64,000 nt of DNA from Diospyros lotus (GCF_014633365.1 NC_068352.1:18261310-18325309), one strand, 5' to 3'. Shown: positions 34,881 to 46,928, numbered from the stretch's first letter. The notes: a model not told the origin generated them from the letters alone. Numbers and translations: made by a program.

Positions 34881-35857
34881 GTAAGCTGCCATCAAAAACT
34901 GTCCACTGAATCTCTCTTAATTCATTCTCACAATGTTTCTGTATCTATCTCTGATCTCTTTTTTTTTTCCTTCATTATTAATTAAGCATGTTTTAATAAC
35001 AATTTATATACCTACACGTTCTTTTGTTTTTATCTACGGTGTCAGATGGTGTATTTTGTTGAGTCCAATTGTTTTGGGCATTTTGTGTTTAATAGATTGA
35101 TCCTATCGACGTGCTCTTTTGTGAAGCTTTTAGTTTAACTATTATATTCGGTACATACCTCTTGATGGTCTAACCTCTTTTTGTACTACCAATTTTTTAT
35201 TTATTCAAGAAAAAAAATAATGACATCCTAGTTAGAAAGACTTAAAAGAATATTACATCTAATATTCAAACATTATACTCAATATGAGACTTGGATGACT
35301 ATCTATCATGCATAAGTGGAGTTTAAGGATGAAAGGATTAACGACGATATCCCTAATAGCTCATCTTAAGAATTATATATTTCGACTCAAATAATCATTA
35401 TGTACAAGATGAATAATGATTTGTTCCCGTAAAATAGTAACATGGTACTCTAATTTTAAGGGTAAAATAAGAATTAGGTGAGACTCGTTCTGAACACAAG
35501 ACTCTCCAACCGTGCTTATCCTTTTCACTCATTGAGAAAATATTAACTTCAAAATTTTTAGCACAGAGAGTTCCTATTAACCTGAGAGCTGATGCCGCGA
35601 ACTGCATGAGCTTCGAAGCAAATTCCCGGATCCGGGACCCAATTTACGGTTGCTCTCAGATGATCTCACAACTACAACAACAAATAAGTGAGACCCGGTT
35701 GGAAATAGCAAAGGTCCGAGGCCAGATTGCCTTTTACGATGCACAACAACAGCTGCTGCATCTTGACTGGCATAATCAATTGAACAGTGTTCCAACTCCA
35801 AGTGAACAGCATGGGTTTTGTTTGGCTGAGGAAAACTCTTACCCCAATCCCAATTAA
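34710..35857 (+). CDS. LOB-domain (LBD/ASL) transcription factor, tandem copy 2
   Basis: Exon 1 is 34710-34880 and exon 2 is 35567-35857; the intron is 686 bp. The predicted protein has 153 residues, one Gln shorter than copy 1 in a CAA/CAG run. It differs from copy 1 by D for E within the CX3C, N for D in VPINLRAD, and a few others. The Cys motif, GAS block and C-terminal tail (PSEQHGFCLAEENSYPNPN) are conserved. The near identity and intact frame imply a recent duplication or gene conversion. Confidence 0.9.
35567..35857 (+). CDS. LBD gene 2 exon 2
   Basis: The exon has 96 codons and a stop. The acceptor is GCACAG|AGAGTTCCT. Confidence 0.9.
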   Translation, partial: RVPINLRADAANCMSFEANSRIRDPIYGCSQMISQLQQQISETRLEIAKVRGQIAFYDAQQQLLHLDWHNQLNSVPTPSEQHGFCLAEENSYPNPN

Positions 35858-36444
35858 GTTCTGATTTTTGAAGAGCTACGAGCTTTGTCTTGCGTCTTGT
35901 CTTAGTATGGATTTTTGAGGCTTTACATTTTCAATTTTAGGATGGTGTGTTATTTTTAGATGTTTATTTATGGATAAAAGATTTGTTCTATTGTAGGAGG
36001 AGGCTAATTAATAGGATTAATTTCAAGAGTATTGTGTTTTTACTATTTAAATTTGTGATTTTTTAATTATAAAAATAATTTTATTATGTTATCTATGATT
36101 CATCTATGTGCGTGTAGAATGGTGTAACTCTTTTATATCAAAGTATTGTAGAGGAAATTCCTGCTAAAATTTATTTTAATTATAATTATTATTTTATATA
36201 TATTCGATCGAACATCTATTTATTTTTATTTTTTTTAAATAAACACAAAAAATGAGTATTTTGCTTAAAAAACTCCTAAGCATAAATAATCTCTCTGATG
36301 ATATATATATATATCAGGATTTAATTTTATTAGGTGAGATCAACCATATAGATTGTATATATCTTTCTTGCTTCTCAATTATCCATGTGTATTGTTATAT
36401 CTTTTATAAAATTACTATAGTATAAACTAATATTTTAATTTTAC

Positions 36445-36617
36445 GCTTGGAATAATTGTTTTTACGCCATGTCATTCGTGTTCTCGATTTCGACAAAGGA
36501 GGTAAATCGCAGATAGAGACTTTGCCTCACAACGTAAGATAAGAAATTGAACTCACGACCAACTAATACGAATCCTAATTTATAGTGATTCAACCACTTA
36601 ACTTGTGACTTGGGGAC
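36445..36617 (-). mobile_element. SINE insertion in LBD unit 2 with 16-bp target duplication
   Basis: Unit 1 lacks this 173 bp. It is flanked by AATATTTTAATTTTAC (36429-36444) and AATATTTCAGTTTTAC (36618-36633). The minus strand shows tRNA-like AAGTTAAGTGGTTGAATC and, about 35 bp on, GTGAGTTCAATTTC, as A- and B-boxes. Confidence 0.75.
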
Positions 36618-37514
36618 AATATTTCAGTTTTACATTGTATAATGAATTGGTCATTATACTTTTGCTTTTGCTATTATACGCACTAAACTTTAATTTTTGT
36701 TACAAGTCAATTTTTCTTTTAATTTTTTACAAATTTTGTTAACAAAAACAAACTTGATATGTATTACTATAAATTCAAAATTCAGTTAATATTAAAATTA
36801 ATATATATTGTGTTAATTTTTGTTATAGGAGAATTAAAGTCAATTTTTCTTATTTTTTGTGTTATTTTATTTTTAATTTCTCTGCATGAGTAGTGTGTGT
36901 AATTCAATCCTAACAATTGTTACTAAAGTCATTTTAATATATTTAATACCAACTTTGAGATTGCACAAAAACAAAAATAAGAAATTGATATAAAAATAAG
37001 GAAATGGTATTTTTTTAAAAAAAGAAATAAAATATGAGATAAATGTATAAATAAAAAAATATAGGGTCATTTTATAAATATAATTTTTAATATAAAAATT
37101 ATAAAAATAATTATTTAATAAATTATCAATATAAATTTTATTATCTATTAAAGAAAACTTAAATACAAGGTGTTTTTGTCTCTATTGTGATTGTCAACAC
37201 AGTAGAGATAGAATAACTTTCGTTTCTAATATGGTTGTAGAATAATAATGTATTTTCAATTCACAAATATATTTTTAATATTGCAAAACGATCTCAAAAT
37301 ATTTTTAAAATTATGAAAAAGAGGCAAAAATGTTATTATGGCGTTTTGAGATGAGAAATGCTTCGAAAACGCTAAAACAACACCATTTCAATATATTCGT
37401 GTATCAGATACCAACTCTCTCCAAAACAAAACTTTCCTAATGCAATCTTGGTAACCATTGAGATGAAATGCATAAGTCATTCAAAAAAATTATTGTTACT
37501 AATAATAATAATAA

Positions 37515-37689
37515 TGTATTTTATGATGTCATATATAATAATATATTATTTTAATAAAAAATTGATTTTAAAATAATATCATTATTAATTCTCACTAATA
37601 TATTTATATTACTAATACAATTATATCTTGAAATAATAGATTGTATCAATTAATTAGAAAAAAAATAATAATTACATTAAAATCATAAC
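37515..37689 (-). repeat. Same AT-rich segment, inverted in unit 2
   Basis: The segment is collinear with the reverse complement of 32960-33133 and flanked by the same (TAA)n and (ATT)n arms. Confidence 0.8.
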
Positions 37690-38667
37690 ATTATTATTAT
37701 TATTATTATAATTTTTACGAGACAAAGATACAGCAGCAGCGGCAGCAAGACCATCCCGGGAGGGAGACGACCCCCAATGGCCAACAAACAAACATCCCAT
37801 AATCCCATCCAATCACTCACTGCCTCCCAATCCCAATTCCCAACTGCTTGCATGGAAAACTATTGAAATAAAGTCCATCTGCCAACACTAAACGGGCTAG
37901 CTTAGCTTTATATTATATATAATTTCATAAAATTATATGTTTACTGGATCTTAATTTGATTTTAATCCAACTGAACCCGTGACTTTTTCTCTCCACTTCA
38001 GTACCCAAATTCAATTTTGGTGCTTACCTCAAAAGAAAAGAATTCTGAGCATTGGTTAATCTACTTTCTTTTATTCAATTTATAAGGAAGACATATATAA
38101 TGAAAATGAAATTAATCGCCCCAAGTCCTTCATCCAGCCAGCCAGCCAGCCAACTGTATATATAAAATGATTTTTATGCAAATGCCCATATACTTGTTTT
38201 TTTTTATTTTTTCATTTTCCTAACTCAAATAAACAAAGAAATAGTTTTTTTTTTTTATTTTCTCCTCCCCCATTCCCTTTCTCAACTGAAATCCAAGATC
38301 AAAGAGTCCCCCCTCTTAAGTGTGAACATCTTAATTTTATATCGCCTTCAGCTCCAAATCTGGGAAAAGACAAGACAGCTAGTGACATACAAAAATTGTA
38401 TATGAATTCCCAAATTCTTTTACAGCAGAGAATAGAAGTTCAAAATCAATCCAAACATATTCCAACAGCCACTTGCACCATAAACACCACCCAATTTGTA
38501 GTAGTTCTACATCCAAATCTTAAATACCAAACACAATGCACAGAGATAAATAAAGGGTATTTATTATTAGTCATTAGACATTACAAACCAGGTAAACATT
38601 GAAGTGTGGGAAAGAGAGGAAAGTGAAGACAGAGGCTGCACTAGTCACCCCACCTTATCTCTTTACT

Positions 38668-38696
38668 GGGGGGGGGGGGGGGGGGGGGGGGGGGGG
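38668..38696. repeat. Poly-G run (29)
   Basis: A single homopolymer in unit 2 with no counterpart in unit 1. It may be inflated by sequencing or assembly. Confidence 0.9.
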
Positions 38697-38962
38697 ATGA
38701 AGAAGGGAAAATCAGGTCTACGTACAATCAAGTTTTCTTGGAGCTGCAATGACCTTACAAATGAAGATGTCCAATGCAAGATCTTCAAATCCAACTACAA
38801 GTTATCACCCGAGATATAAACACGTCCTTTTCTTTTTCTCACACACTTCAGAGACTCGAGGGGGTTGGGGCAATTGTAGCAATGGAACAACATGGCATAT
38901 GAAACCACCTAGTTATCATGTGCTAAAAGTTTCAATATGTTGCAACGAGAAATAGTTATCAT

Positions 38963-39327
38963 CAAAATTCAATTTCACTTGAGATGCAGCCATTTATATA
39001 TATTTAACTAAGGAAATCTTCACAAGTTTCCTTTCTTCCAAAACCAATTTAAAAAAATGGCCGTTATCACCTTCCAAACTTAGAACACTCCACAGTTTGA
39101 AATGATATATGAAAATTCAGTTTCAGTTGATATGCAGCCATTTGTATATATTTAACTAAGGAAATCTTCACAAACTTCCTTTCTTCCAAAACCAATTTAA
39201 AAATATATAGCCGTTATCACCTTCCAAACTTAGAACACTCAAATCTATTAATCCAAAACCCATATAAGATCCACACTTTGATTCCTCAAAACTCCACCAA
39301 AATCTTTCATAGATTCCTGCAAATCTG
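38963..39327 (+). promoter_or_regulatory. LBD gene 3 promoter with 148-bp tandem duplication
   Basis: The copies start at about 38963 and 39111. The TATA-like CATATAAGATCC and the spacing to the ATG are conserved. Confidence 0.65.
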
Positions 39328-39498
39328 ATGGATCAATCGAGGATGCCAAATTCCACAAGGTGTGCAGCTTGTAGATCTCTCCGAAGAAGGTGCTCTCAAG
39401 ATTGTGTCTTGGCTCCATATTTTCCTGCAAATAACCCACAAAGATTTGCTTCTGTCCACAAAATCTTTGGGGCTAGCAATGTCACCAAGATTTTAGAG
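39328..39498 (+). CDS. LBD gene 3 exon 1
   Basis: The exon has 57 codons and donor GAG|GTAAGC. Confidence 0.9.
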
Positions 39499-40474
39499 GT
39501 AAGCTATCATCCGAACTGTCCACTGAATCTCTCTTAATTTATTCTCACAATGTTTCTGTATCCATCTCTGATCTCTTCTTGTTTTTCCTTCATTATTAAT
39601 TAAGCATGTTTTAATAACAATCTATATACCCACACGTTCTTTTATTTTTATCTACAGTGTCAGATGGTGTAGAATCCAATTGTTTTGTGCATTTTGTGTT
39701 TGGTAGAATGATCCTATCGACGTGCTCTTTTGTGAAGTTTTTAGTTTGACTATTATATTCGGTACATATCCTTGATGGTCTAATCTCTTTTTGCACTACC
39801 TATTTTTTATTTATCCAAAAAAAAAAAACAATTATATACTTAAAAGGCTTAAAAGGAAATTATATTTTAATTATAATATTTGAACATTATACTTAATATG
39901 AGACTTGGATTGCTATCTATCATGCATAAGTGGAGTTTAAAGATGAAAGGATTAATGAGGATGTCTCTAATAGCTCATCTTGAGAATTATATACTTAAGA
40001 CTCATATAATCATTATGTGTAATGTGAATAATGAGTTATTCTTGTAAAATAGTAGCATGATACTCTAATTTTAAGGATAAAATAAGAATTAGGTGCGACT
40101 CCTTCTGAACACAAGAATCTCCAACAGTGCTTATCCTTTCACTCATTGAAAAAATATTGACTTCAAAATTTGTAGCACAGAAAGTTCCCATTGACTTGCG
40201 AGCTGATGCCACGAACTGCATGAGCTTTGAAGCAAGTTCCCGGATCCGAGACCCGGTTTACGGCTGCTCTCAGATGATCTCACAACTGCAGAAACAAATA
40301 AGTGAGACCCGGCTGGAAATAGCAAAAGTCCGAAGCCAGATTGCCTTTTACGATGCACAACAGCAACAGCTGCTGTATCTTGACTGGCAGAATCAATTGA
40401 ACAGTGTTCCAACTCCAAGTGAACAGCATGGGTTTTGTTTGGCTGAGGAAAACTCTTACCCCAATCCCTATTAA
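39328..40474 (+). CDS. LOB-domain (LBD/ASL) transcription factor, tandem copy 3
   Basis: Exon 1 is 39328-39498 and exon 2 is 40181-40474; the intron is 682 bp. The protein has 154 residues and is intact. Differences include P for S at position 7, K for R at the start of exon 2, T for A in ADATN, QLQKQIS for QLQQQIS, and a C-terminal Tyr for Asn. The CX2CX6CX3C and GAS block are unchanged. Downstream, its repeat unit is interrupted by a solo LTR about 470 bp after the stop codon, which could alter its 3' regulation. Confidence 0.9.
40181..40474 (+). CDS. LBD gene 3 exon 2
   Basis: The exon has 97 codons and a stop. The acceptor is GTAGCACAG|AAAGTTCCC. Confidence 0.9.
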   Translation, partial: KVPIDLRADATNCMSFEASSRIRDPVYGCSQMISQLQKQISETRLEIAKVRSQIAFYDAQQQQLLYLDWQNQLNSVPTPSEQHGFCLAEENSYPNPY

Positions 40475-40940
40475 GTTTTGATTTTTGAAGAGCTATGAGC
40501 TTTGTCTTGTCTTAATTAGTATGGATATTTGAGGTTTTACATTTTCAATTTTAAGATGGTGTTTTATTTTTAAATGTTTATTTATGGATAAAAGATTTGT
40601 TCCATTGTAAGAGGAGGCTAGCTAGGATTAATTTCAAGAGTATTGTGTTTTTACTAATTAAATTTGTGATTTTTTAATTATAAAAATAATTTTATATTAT
40701 TATCTAAGATTCACCTATGTACTTGTAAAATGGTGTAATTCTTTTATATTAAAATATTATAGAGGAAACGCTTGCTAAAATTCATTTTAATTATAACTAT
40801 TATTTTATATATATCCCAACGAACATCTATTTATTTTCATTTTTTCTAAAATAAACACAAAAAATGAGTATTTTGCTTCAAAAACTCCTAAACATAAATA
40901 ATCACCTTATAATATATATATATATACATATCAGGCTTTA

Positions 40941-43889
40941 TGTAAGCAACCCCGTCCGGATATCCCCAACCATCCGGACTAACCGAACGGGAGTGCCTAC
41001 GGGAGGAGAAAGGAGATAAACACAAGACAAATACCACCCCGGCATGCATACTTAAAAATGAGAACAGCGGAAGCAAAGCTCAAGACATGCATGCACTATG
41101 GGTACTCCGCTAACACAGCGGTCACAAGATAAATAAATAAACACAAACTCCTGTGCTGACATACACAAGACTCGAGAAAAGACCTGGCACAGTACGAAAT
41201 AATAGAGTAAATTCTACCTAGACATCAAAGTGGATAGGGATTGACAAGACTGCCTGTACACCACATCGACTCTGCCGTTAAAGCTGACTCCTTTGTCATG
41301 GCTCACGCCGCCACTACCTGGAATGATGGAAAGTAAGGTGAGTCGAGAAACTCACCAAGCATAAGGGAGAAAAGGCTGAAGGCTACACAAAACCAGAAAT
41401 CTCACCCCAGAATAAACCCCCAGGTACACACAAGCCATGAGACGCTACAACACAACAGCTCAATAGCATAATAAAATAAAAGCACATATTGGTCCTTGGG
41501 GCCCACATAAGACACTTGGCACTCAAGTCCCATACCAACCTGCTGCTGCCCTGAAAGGCAACAAATATCTCCACAAACCTGTGCGCGCAATCCCGGGTCG
41601 ATACTATCGTCACCCGTATCCGTCGGTACTCCCGACAACCGAGCCATAGGCTCCCTCGGAACGGTACTCCCGTCCGAGAACTAAATACTACCAGTATCCA
41701 TGCGATGCACATAGAAATGCAATGGCGTAGTGAGCATCAACGTGATACAAGGCGCCCATACATCCAGGCATCAGGCCATGCTCCGCCCACATAGTAAACC
41801 ACACGCCATGCATATGCCGCGCTGGATGCAACCTAACCAAGCTAGAATGTCCGTGTCCAAGCATACTCAGTAAATGAATATCCCAACATGCATCCCGTAC
41901 CCATGTGCATATCAAATCATGAACAGTAATACAAGGTATCTAATCATGCAGTAAATCACATACCGGCAGAGCTAGTCAGCAGTGCCCGGCACCGGTCAAC
42001 GGCCAGTGACTAGGGGTGTCCACCCGACGGTCCACATCAGGGTCGTACCATAGTCTACCCCAACGTCACCAACAACCGACCCCTGCCCCACTGCTCGATA
42101 GCTCTAACCGAACCATAAATAAATCTGAGAAAAACTGTAAGTAAACCCAATAAAATCGTAAATAAACCCTCACGTCTAGGAATCTAGTCCCCAAACTGGT
42201 TCAGCATCATTCTCGAAAGGTGTGGGGGCGGTACAAACCCCCGTAGGCACACAACAAATAAAACTCTAGATGTCTTGGATTTAATTTAACTTAAAACACT
42301 AAATAATAACTCAACAAATAAGGCGAGGTGCCGAATTAGAGTAAGGGAGAAGATAAAATACAGGAAATCAAGGGGTCTTTCACGGGAATTGAAGAACACG
42401 AGAAGAGGGTGAGGAGCTTGCCTTTACACGGCTGTTCCTGGCTTTTCTTGTGCACCCGCTACGAAGTAAAACATTCGCTGGCAATAAATAAAATCGCAGC
42501 TTTAATTAAATAAATCTACCGTGTAATATTAATAATTTAATCATCTAAAATCTCTCGTAAGCGCACCACACTAAAATCCCAATAAGCCTCATTTATTTTA
42601 AATTAAATCACGCTGATAAAATCCTCGAAGCCAGCTTAATAATTTAAATTTAAATCAAACGACTCAAAATTCCATAATTAATAAACGAGCCAAAACAGAC
42701 GAAGGAAGGGTATAAAATACAAGAAATCACAGGGTTTCTCACGGAAATTAAAGAATACGAGGAAAGTATTAGGAACTTGTCTGAAATCAGCTGATTCCGA
42801 CCTCTCTCAAGCTCCCGAGGCAAATTAAATCATTTCCTAACAAATAACACAACCGGGACCCAAATTAATTAATTTTAATTGCAAAAAATTTATAATTTAA
42901 ATATAACATGCTTCTATTAATTTTTACCCACGTACCTGATCACTTCCCATGCCAAAAAATTCCAAAATCCTATTATTTTTCCTTATTTTCCTTTTCTTCC
43001 ATTTTTTTTTTCTTTTCCTTCCTATTTTCTCTTCTTCTTCTCTGGTTTCTCCCGCGCGCGCACTGTTCATTGTCTTCTTCACCGCGCCTTCTGCTCCTGC
43101 ACTTTTCTTCTTCCTCTTCCTTTTCCTTCTTCTTCTTCTTCTTCTTCTTCTTCTTCTTCTTCTTCTTCGCGCGGCCGTTGCTCCTTCTTCTTCTTCCCCA
43201 TGGCGCCGCACCAGCTCGCGGCCACCTGCTCCTCGCGCAATCACCTGCGCACAGCCGCCTGCCATGGACGGCCCTCGCTGCTCCAGCCGCTGCAGCCTTC
43301 GGCTGCTGCTTGCACGACTTCCTCGGCCACCCTCACTCGCCATTAGCCGGCCATCTTTGCCGGCCATTGAAGCTTCCACCGGCGCCTCGAGCTTCAGCAT
43401 CGCAGCCATGGCCGCCACACCAGCGCACGCACGCGGCTTCCGCTGCCGCTGCAACCGACCGCCCTCTCCTGTCGCCGCCGCGTCGCCGCGAGCTTGCTGC
43501 TCCGCCTTCGCCGCTGCTATAAGTTGCTCAACTGCCATGGCCGAGCTTCACTCGAAGCTTCCATGGCTGCCACCACCCTCTCTCCCTCATTCCATCTTTC
43601 TTTCTCACTCTCTCAATCTCTTCCTCTCTCTCTCGATCTCTCCCTCACTTGGCCAAGCGTAGCCACCTCCCTTTCTCCTCTGTTTCTCCATTCGGCCAGA
43701 AGCTTCAAGAAGCTTCAATGAGACAAAAAAAATAAAAATATCAAATTTGGCCACTTTGCTTACTCCCTAAGCACACGCGCACTGCCTCACTTATTAAACA
43801 TTAATTTAATTAATTTAAATTAATTTAATTTATTAATTTATTATTATTTTAGTTATATAATTATTCCTATTATTTTTGGGATATTACAC
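40941..43889 (-). mobile_element. Solo LTR, 2949 bp, with perfect 5-bp TSD, inserted in LBD unit 3
   Basis: It has TGTAAGCAAC...GATATTACA ends with CTTTA on both sides (40936-40940 and 43890-43894). Units 1 and 2 show the uninterrupted site (ATTTAATTTTATT). It has no internal domain, so it arose by LTR-LTR recombination. The minus-strand ends and the hairpin with CATTCCAGGTAG link it to the other large LTRs here. The GC-rich CTT-repeat part (42960-43720) produces long spurious frames on both strands. Confidence 0.85.
43121..43168. repeat. CTT trinucleotide repeat
   Basis: (CTT) about 15 copies, within the GC-rich part of the solo LTR. Confidence 0.9.
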
Positions 43890-44965
43890 TTTAATTTTAT
43901 TATGTGAGATTAACCATATAGAATGAATATATCATTCTAGATTCTCCATTATCTATGTGTATTGTTACATCTTTTATAAAATTACTATAGTGTAAACTAA
44001 TATTTTAATTTTACACTTTATAATGAATAGGTCATTGTACTTTTGTTTTTGTTATAAGTCAATCTTTCTTTTGATTTTTTTACAAATTTTGTTAACAAAA
44101 ACAAACTTGATATGCATTACTATAAACTCAAAATTCACTTAATATTAAAATTAATATAAACCCCCCAATCAATTGATTTTAAAATCTATATCAATATATA
44201 TACTGTGTTAGTTTTTGTTATAGGAAAATTAAAGTCAAACTTGGTTATTTTTTGTGTTATTTTATTTTTAATGTCTCTACATAAGTTGTGTGTGTAATTC
44301 AATCTAACAAGTGTTACTAAAGTCATTTTAATATATTTAATTACTAACTCCAAGATTACACAAAACGAAAATGAAAAATTGATACGATATAAAATAAAAA
44401 TAGAAAAATAGTATTTTTCAAAAAAAATATAAAAGGAAATGGGAGAAATGTGTAAATAAAAAAATATAGGTTCCTTTTTATAAATATATTTTTTAATATA
44501 AAAATTATAAAAAGATAATTATTTAATAAAAATATAAATATAAATTATATTATCTATTCAAACAAATTTAAATATAAGTTATTTTTGTCTCTATTATGAT
44601 TGTCAAGACAATAAAGACAAAATAACTTCCATTTTTAACATGATCCAGAATAAAAACACATTTCTAATTTAGAAATACATTTTTAATATTTTTTAATATT
44701 ACAAAATGACCCCAAAATATTTTTAAAATTATGAAAACGACCCAAAAATGTTATTATGGTGTTTTGAGGTAGAAAATGTTTTAGAAATGTTAAAACAAAA
44801 CTTTTTTAATGTTTTCGTGCATTAGATACTAACTCTCTCTAAAACAAAGCTTTCCTAATGCCATCTAAGTAACCTTAAAATCAAGCTCAAACTAGTTTGA
44901 GCCTTCAAAGGATACGAAGATACCACTTTGAGATGGAAAGTATAAGTCATTCAAAAAAATTATTG

Positions 44966-45331
44966 GACTGCTATTCTTTTAAGCTTCAATAGTGAAATAT
45001 ATTTAGGAATGCTAATGGATATTGTGTTGATGGATATCTATCAAACCTACCATATTTGGGGATATAAGAAAATTTCTTTTTTTGAGAAAGGACATACAAA
45101 GTATTTTGATTTGTATATATTTTTAAATAAATTTTATTTTATTTTATATCAATATTTTTTATTCATCTAAATATAGGATTTTTTTCTAAATTTTTTAACA
45201 TCTAGAAGTACATCATATAAAAACATTAAAAGTTCTCTTTCTTATTGTCAAATTTGACTTACGATACTTTAATTATTTGTTATTCTAAATCCTCAAACTA
45301 CTTTGGGTTGAGTGCCTTGTTAAGATTCATT
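44966..45331. other. AT-rich spacer, no gene
   Basis: This is unique AT-rich sequence between the end of the LBD array and the Pack-MULE-like element. Confidence 0.5.
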
Positions 45332-46552
45332 AAAGGACAATGCTAGAGGAACTGGATAACTTTGTTGACAATGTCAATTTATTATGATATTTTGATATTA
45401 AAATATTATGATAAATTAAACTCAACAAATTAATAATTTGAAAGACGAAATATTAATTCTTTGTCGTCCACAATCACCCACAACCACCCAAACTTCACCC
45501 ATATTCTTTTTCTGTCTCTGTCTCTTTCTCTCTCTCACAACCTTGAGGAAGGACTGCGCCAACGTTGTCGCCGTGACCCCCGCCAGGCGTTGCTCGCACC
45601 GTTGTCGCTCGCCGTCTCCTCCGCCAACGCCGCAAGCACCACCCGCCGTTGACCCCCGCTCACACAGTCGTCGCCGTGACCCCCCTCCAACGCTGCTTGC
45701 ACCGTCGTCGCGCCCCCTCGCACCGTCGTCGTCCCTCCCTTAGATCACTCCCCGCCTACTTTTATCTCTTCCTCTCTCACCTACTCGCACTGACCCACTT
45801 TGGGTTGTTCTTCAATGGGTTGATTTGGGTTGTTCTTGTGCTCCTACTCTGCTGTTGATTTGGGTTGTTTGGGTTATTCTTGGGTTGTTCTTGTTCTTGC
45901 TATTCTCCAGCAATTTTACTCATTCCTCTTGTTAGCTACTTTTTAATCCTTCCTCTACTTTTCGAGCATACATTGCACAAAAGAGGGGAAAAAATCTGTA
46001 TTACCTTCTCTCACTCCATTTTGAATGCAATTGTGTTTCAGGCACGTTTTATGCCAGACGTTGGCTACTTGATTCAACTCTTTTCTTTTCCTTTATCTAG
46101 GTTTGTAAACATTAATGATTTGGGACTTCCACGGCTAAATGTAGACATTAATGTTTTGTAAGCAAGATGGAAAGATAATTGAATTGTTTTGACTGAGAAA
46201 AAAATTAGTGGGCAAAAACTTGTTTGAAATAATCTGTTCTTAGCTGCTTGACCAAGTAAAAATACAAACAAAAAATAGGCCACCTCTTTGAAAGAGTCCC
46301 AACAAATCCTTGAAGCAAGGATTTTTTAGCCAAACAACAGGGAGACCAATTTCAATATGAATCTGTCAAATGTCAGATCTCATTCACTGCATAGAAAGCA
46401 TACAAAAGCAACTAATGACTGATGAGCAACAACACTCCAAACCATAATCTAATTTACAGAAGCAACGAATGGATGGCTATGGAGATAAACCCAAAATTAG
46501 CAAACGATTGCCTACACAAATGAGTTTAAATGATAGTTTACTATTACAATTC

Positions 46553-46928
46553 CCCTAAAACCGAGCAAAGGAACCGAAAAAGCATGTGGATCCACCGCTT
46601 TATCCACCATTTCCACATCATTGGTGCTGGATCTTTTTGATGGGTTCTGCAAGTCATCCTCTCCAAGAACAATTACACTTGGGTATTTTCCTCATCGCTT
46701 GAACTCAAAATAACAACAGGCAATGGCGTTGGAAAAACAGGATCCACCAATTTGTCCACCATCTTCACGTCATAGGTGCTAGATCTTTTGGATGGGTTCT
46801 CGCCGAGAACAACCATGCTTGCCTCTGAATCTTCCTCATCACTTGAGCTCAAAACAAAACTTCCAACTTTGCCTCCTCACATTCTCCTTGCGGCTGTTTT
46901 CTGGGTTTATTCGAAAAATTCCTTCTGC
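46553..46928 (-). pseudogene. Captured gene fragments: RopGAP-like exon plus LSSSDEE repeats
   Basis: After a good acceptor (TTTTTTCTCAG, minus strand) 46928-46869 reads AEGIFRINPENSRKENVRRQ. This closely resembles the start of the RhoGAP domain of plant RopGAPs, whose AEGIFRI(N) contains the arginine finger used to stimulate Rop GTPase. Then, in another frame, two copies of a unit reading LSSSDEE ... VLGE ... NPSKRSST.DV.MVDK.VDP follow, the second after a one-base frameshift. The unit was not recognised. Fusion of unlike pieces, frameshifts and the missing rest of the GAP domain mark it as captured debris rather than a working gene. Confidence 0.55.

Larger units (their letters stand above)
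29900..44965 (+). repeat. Tandem triplication of an approximately 4.5-kb LBD unit
   Basis: Units begin at about 29900, 34340 and 38960, just upstream of each duplicated promoter, and are collinear through intron, 3' flank and AT-rich spacer. Units 1 and 2 continue through a GC-richer block (33215-33360 and 37725-37870; GGGAGGGAGACGACCCCC). Unit 3 stops at about 44965 without that block and carries a 2.95-kb LTR. Confidence 0.85.

Noticed and set aside
42908..43721. Long overlapping open frames on both strands (over 200 codons)
   Set aside because: They lie in a CTT-repeat and GC-rich part of a solo LTR with TSDs. The peptides are low-complexity (Phe/Leu/Ser or Arg/Lys runs) and open in several frames at once.
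40941..43889. Complete Ty3/gypsy element
   Set aside because: No gag or pol motifs, no PBS/PPT pair and only one LTR are present; the size fits a solo LTR.
45438..46161. Possible plus-strand gene in the Pack-MULE-like element
   Set aside because: The initial frame is Pro/Arg-rich repeat sequence and the downstream frame has no recognised domain; splice signals are not convincing.
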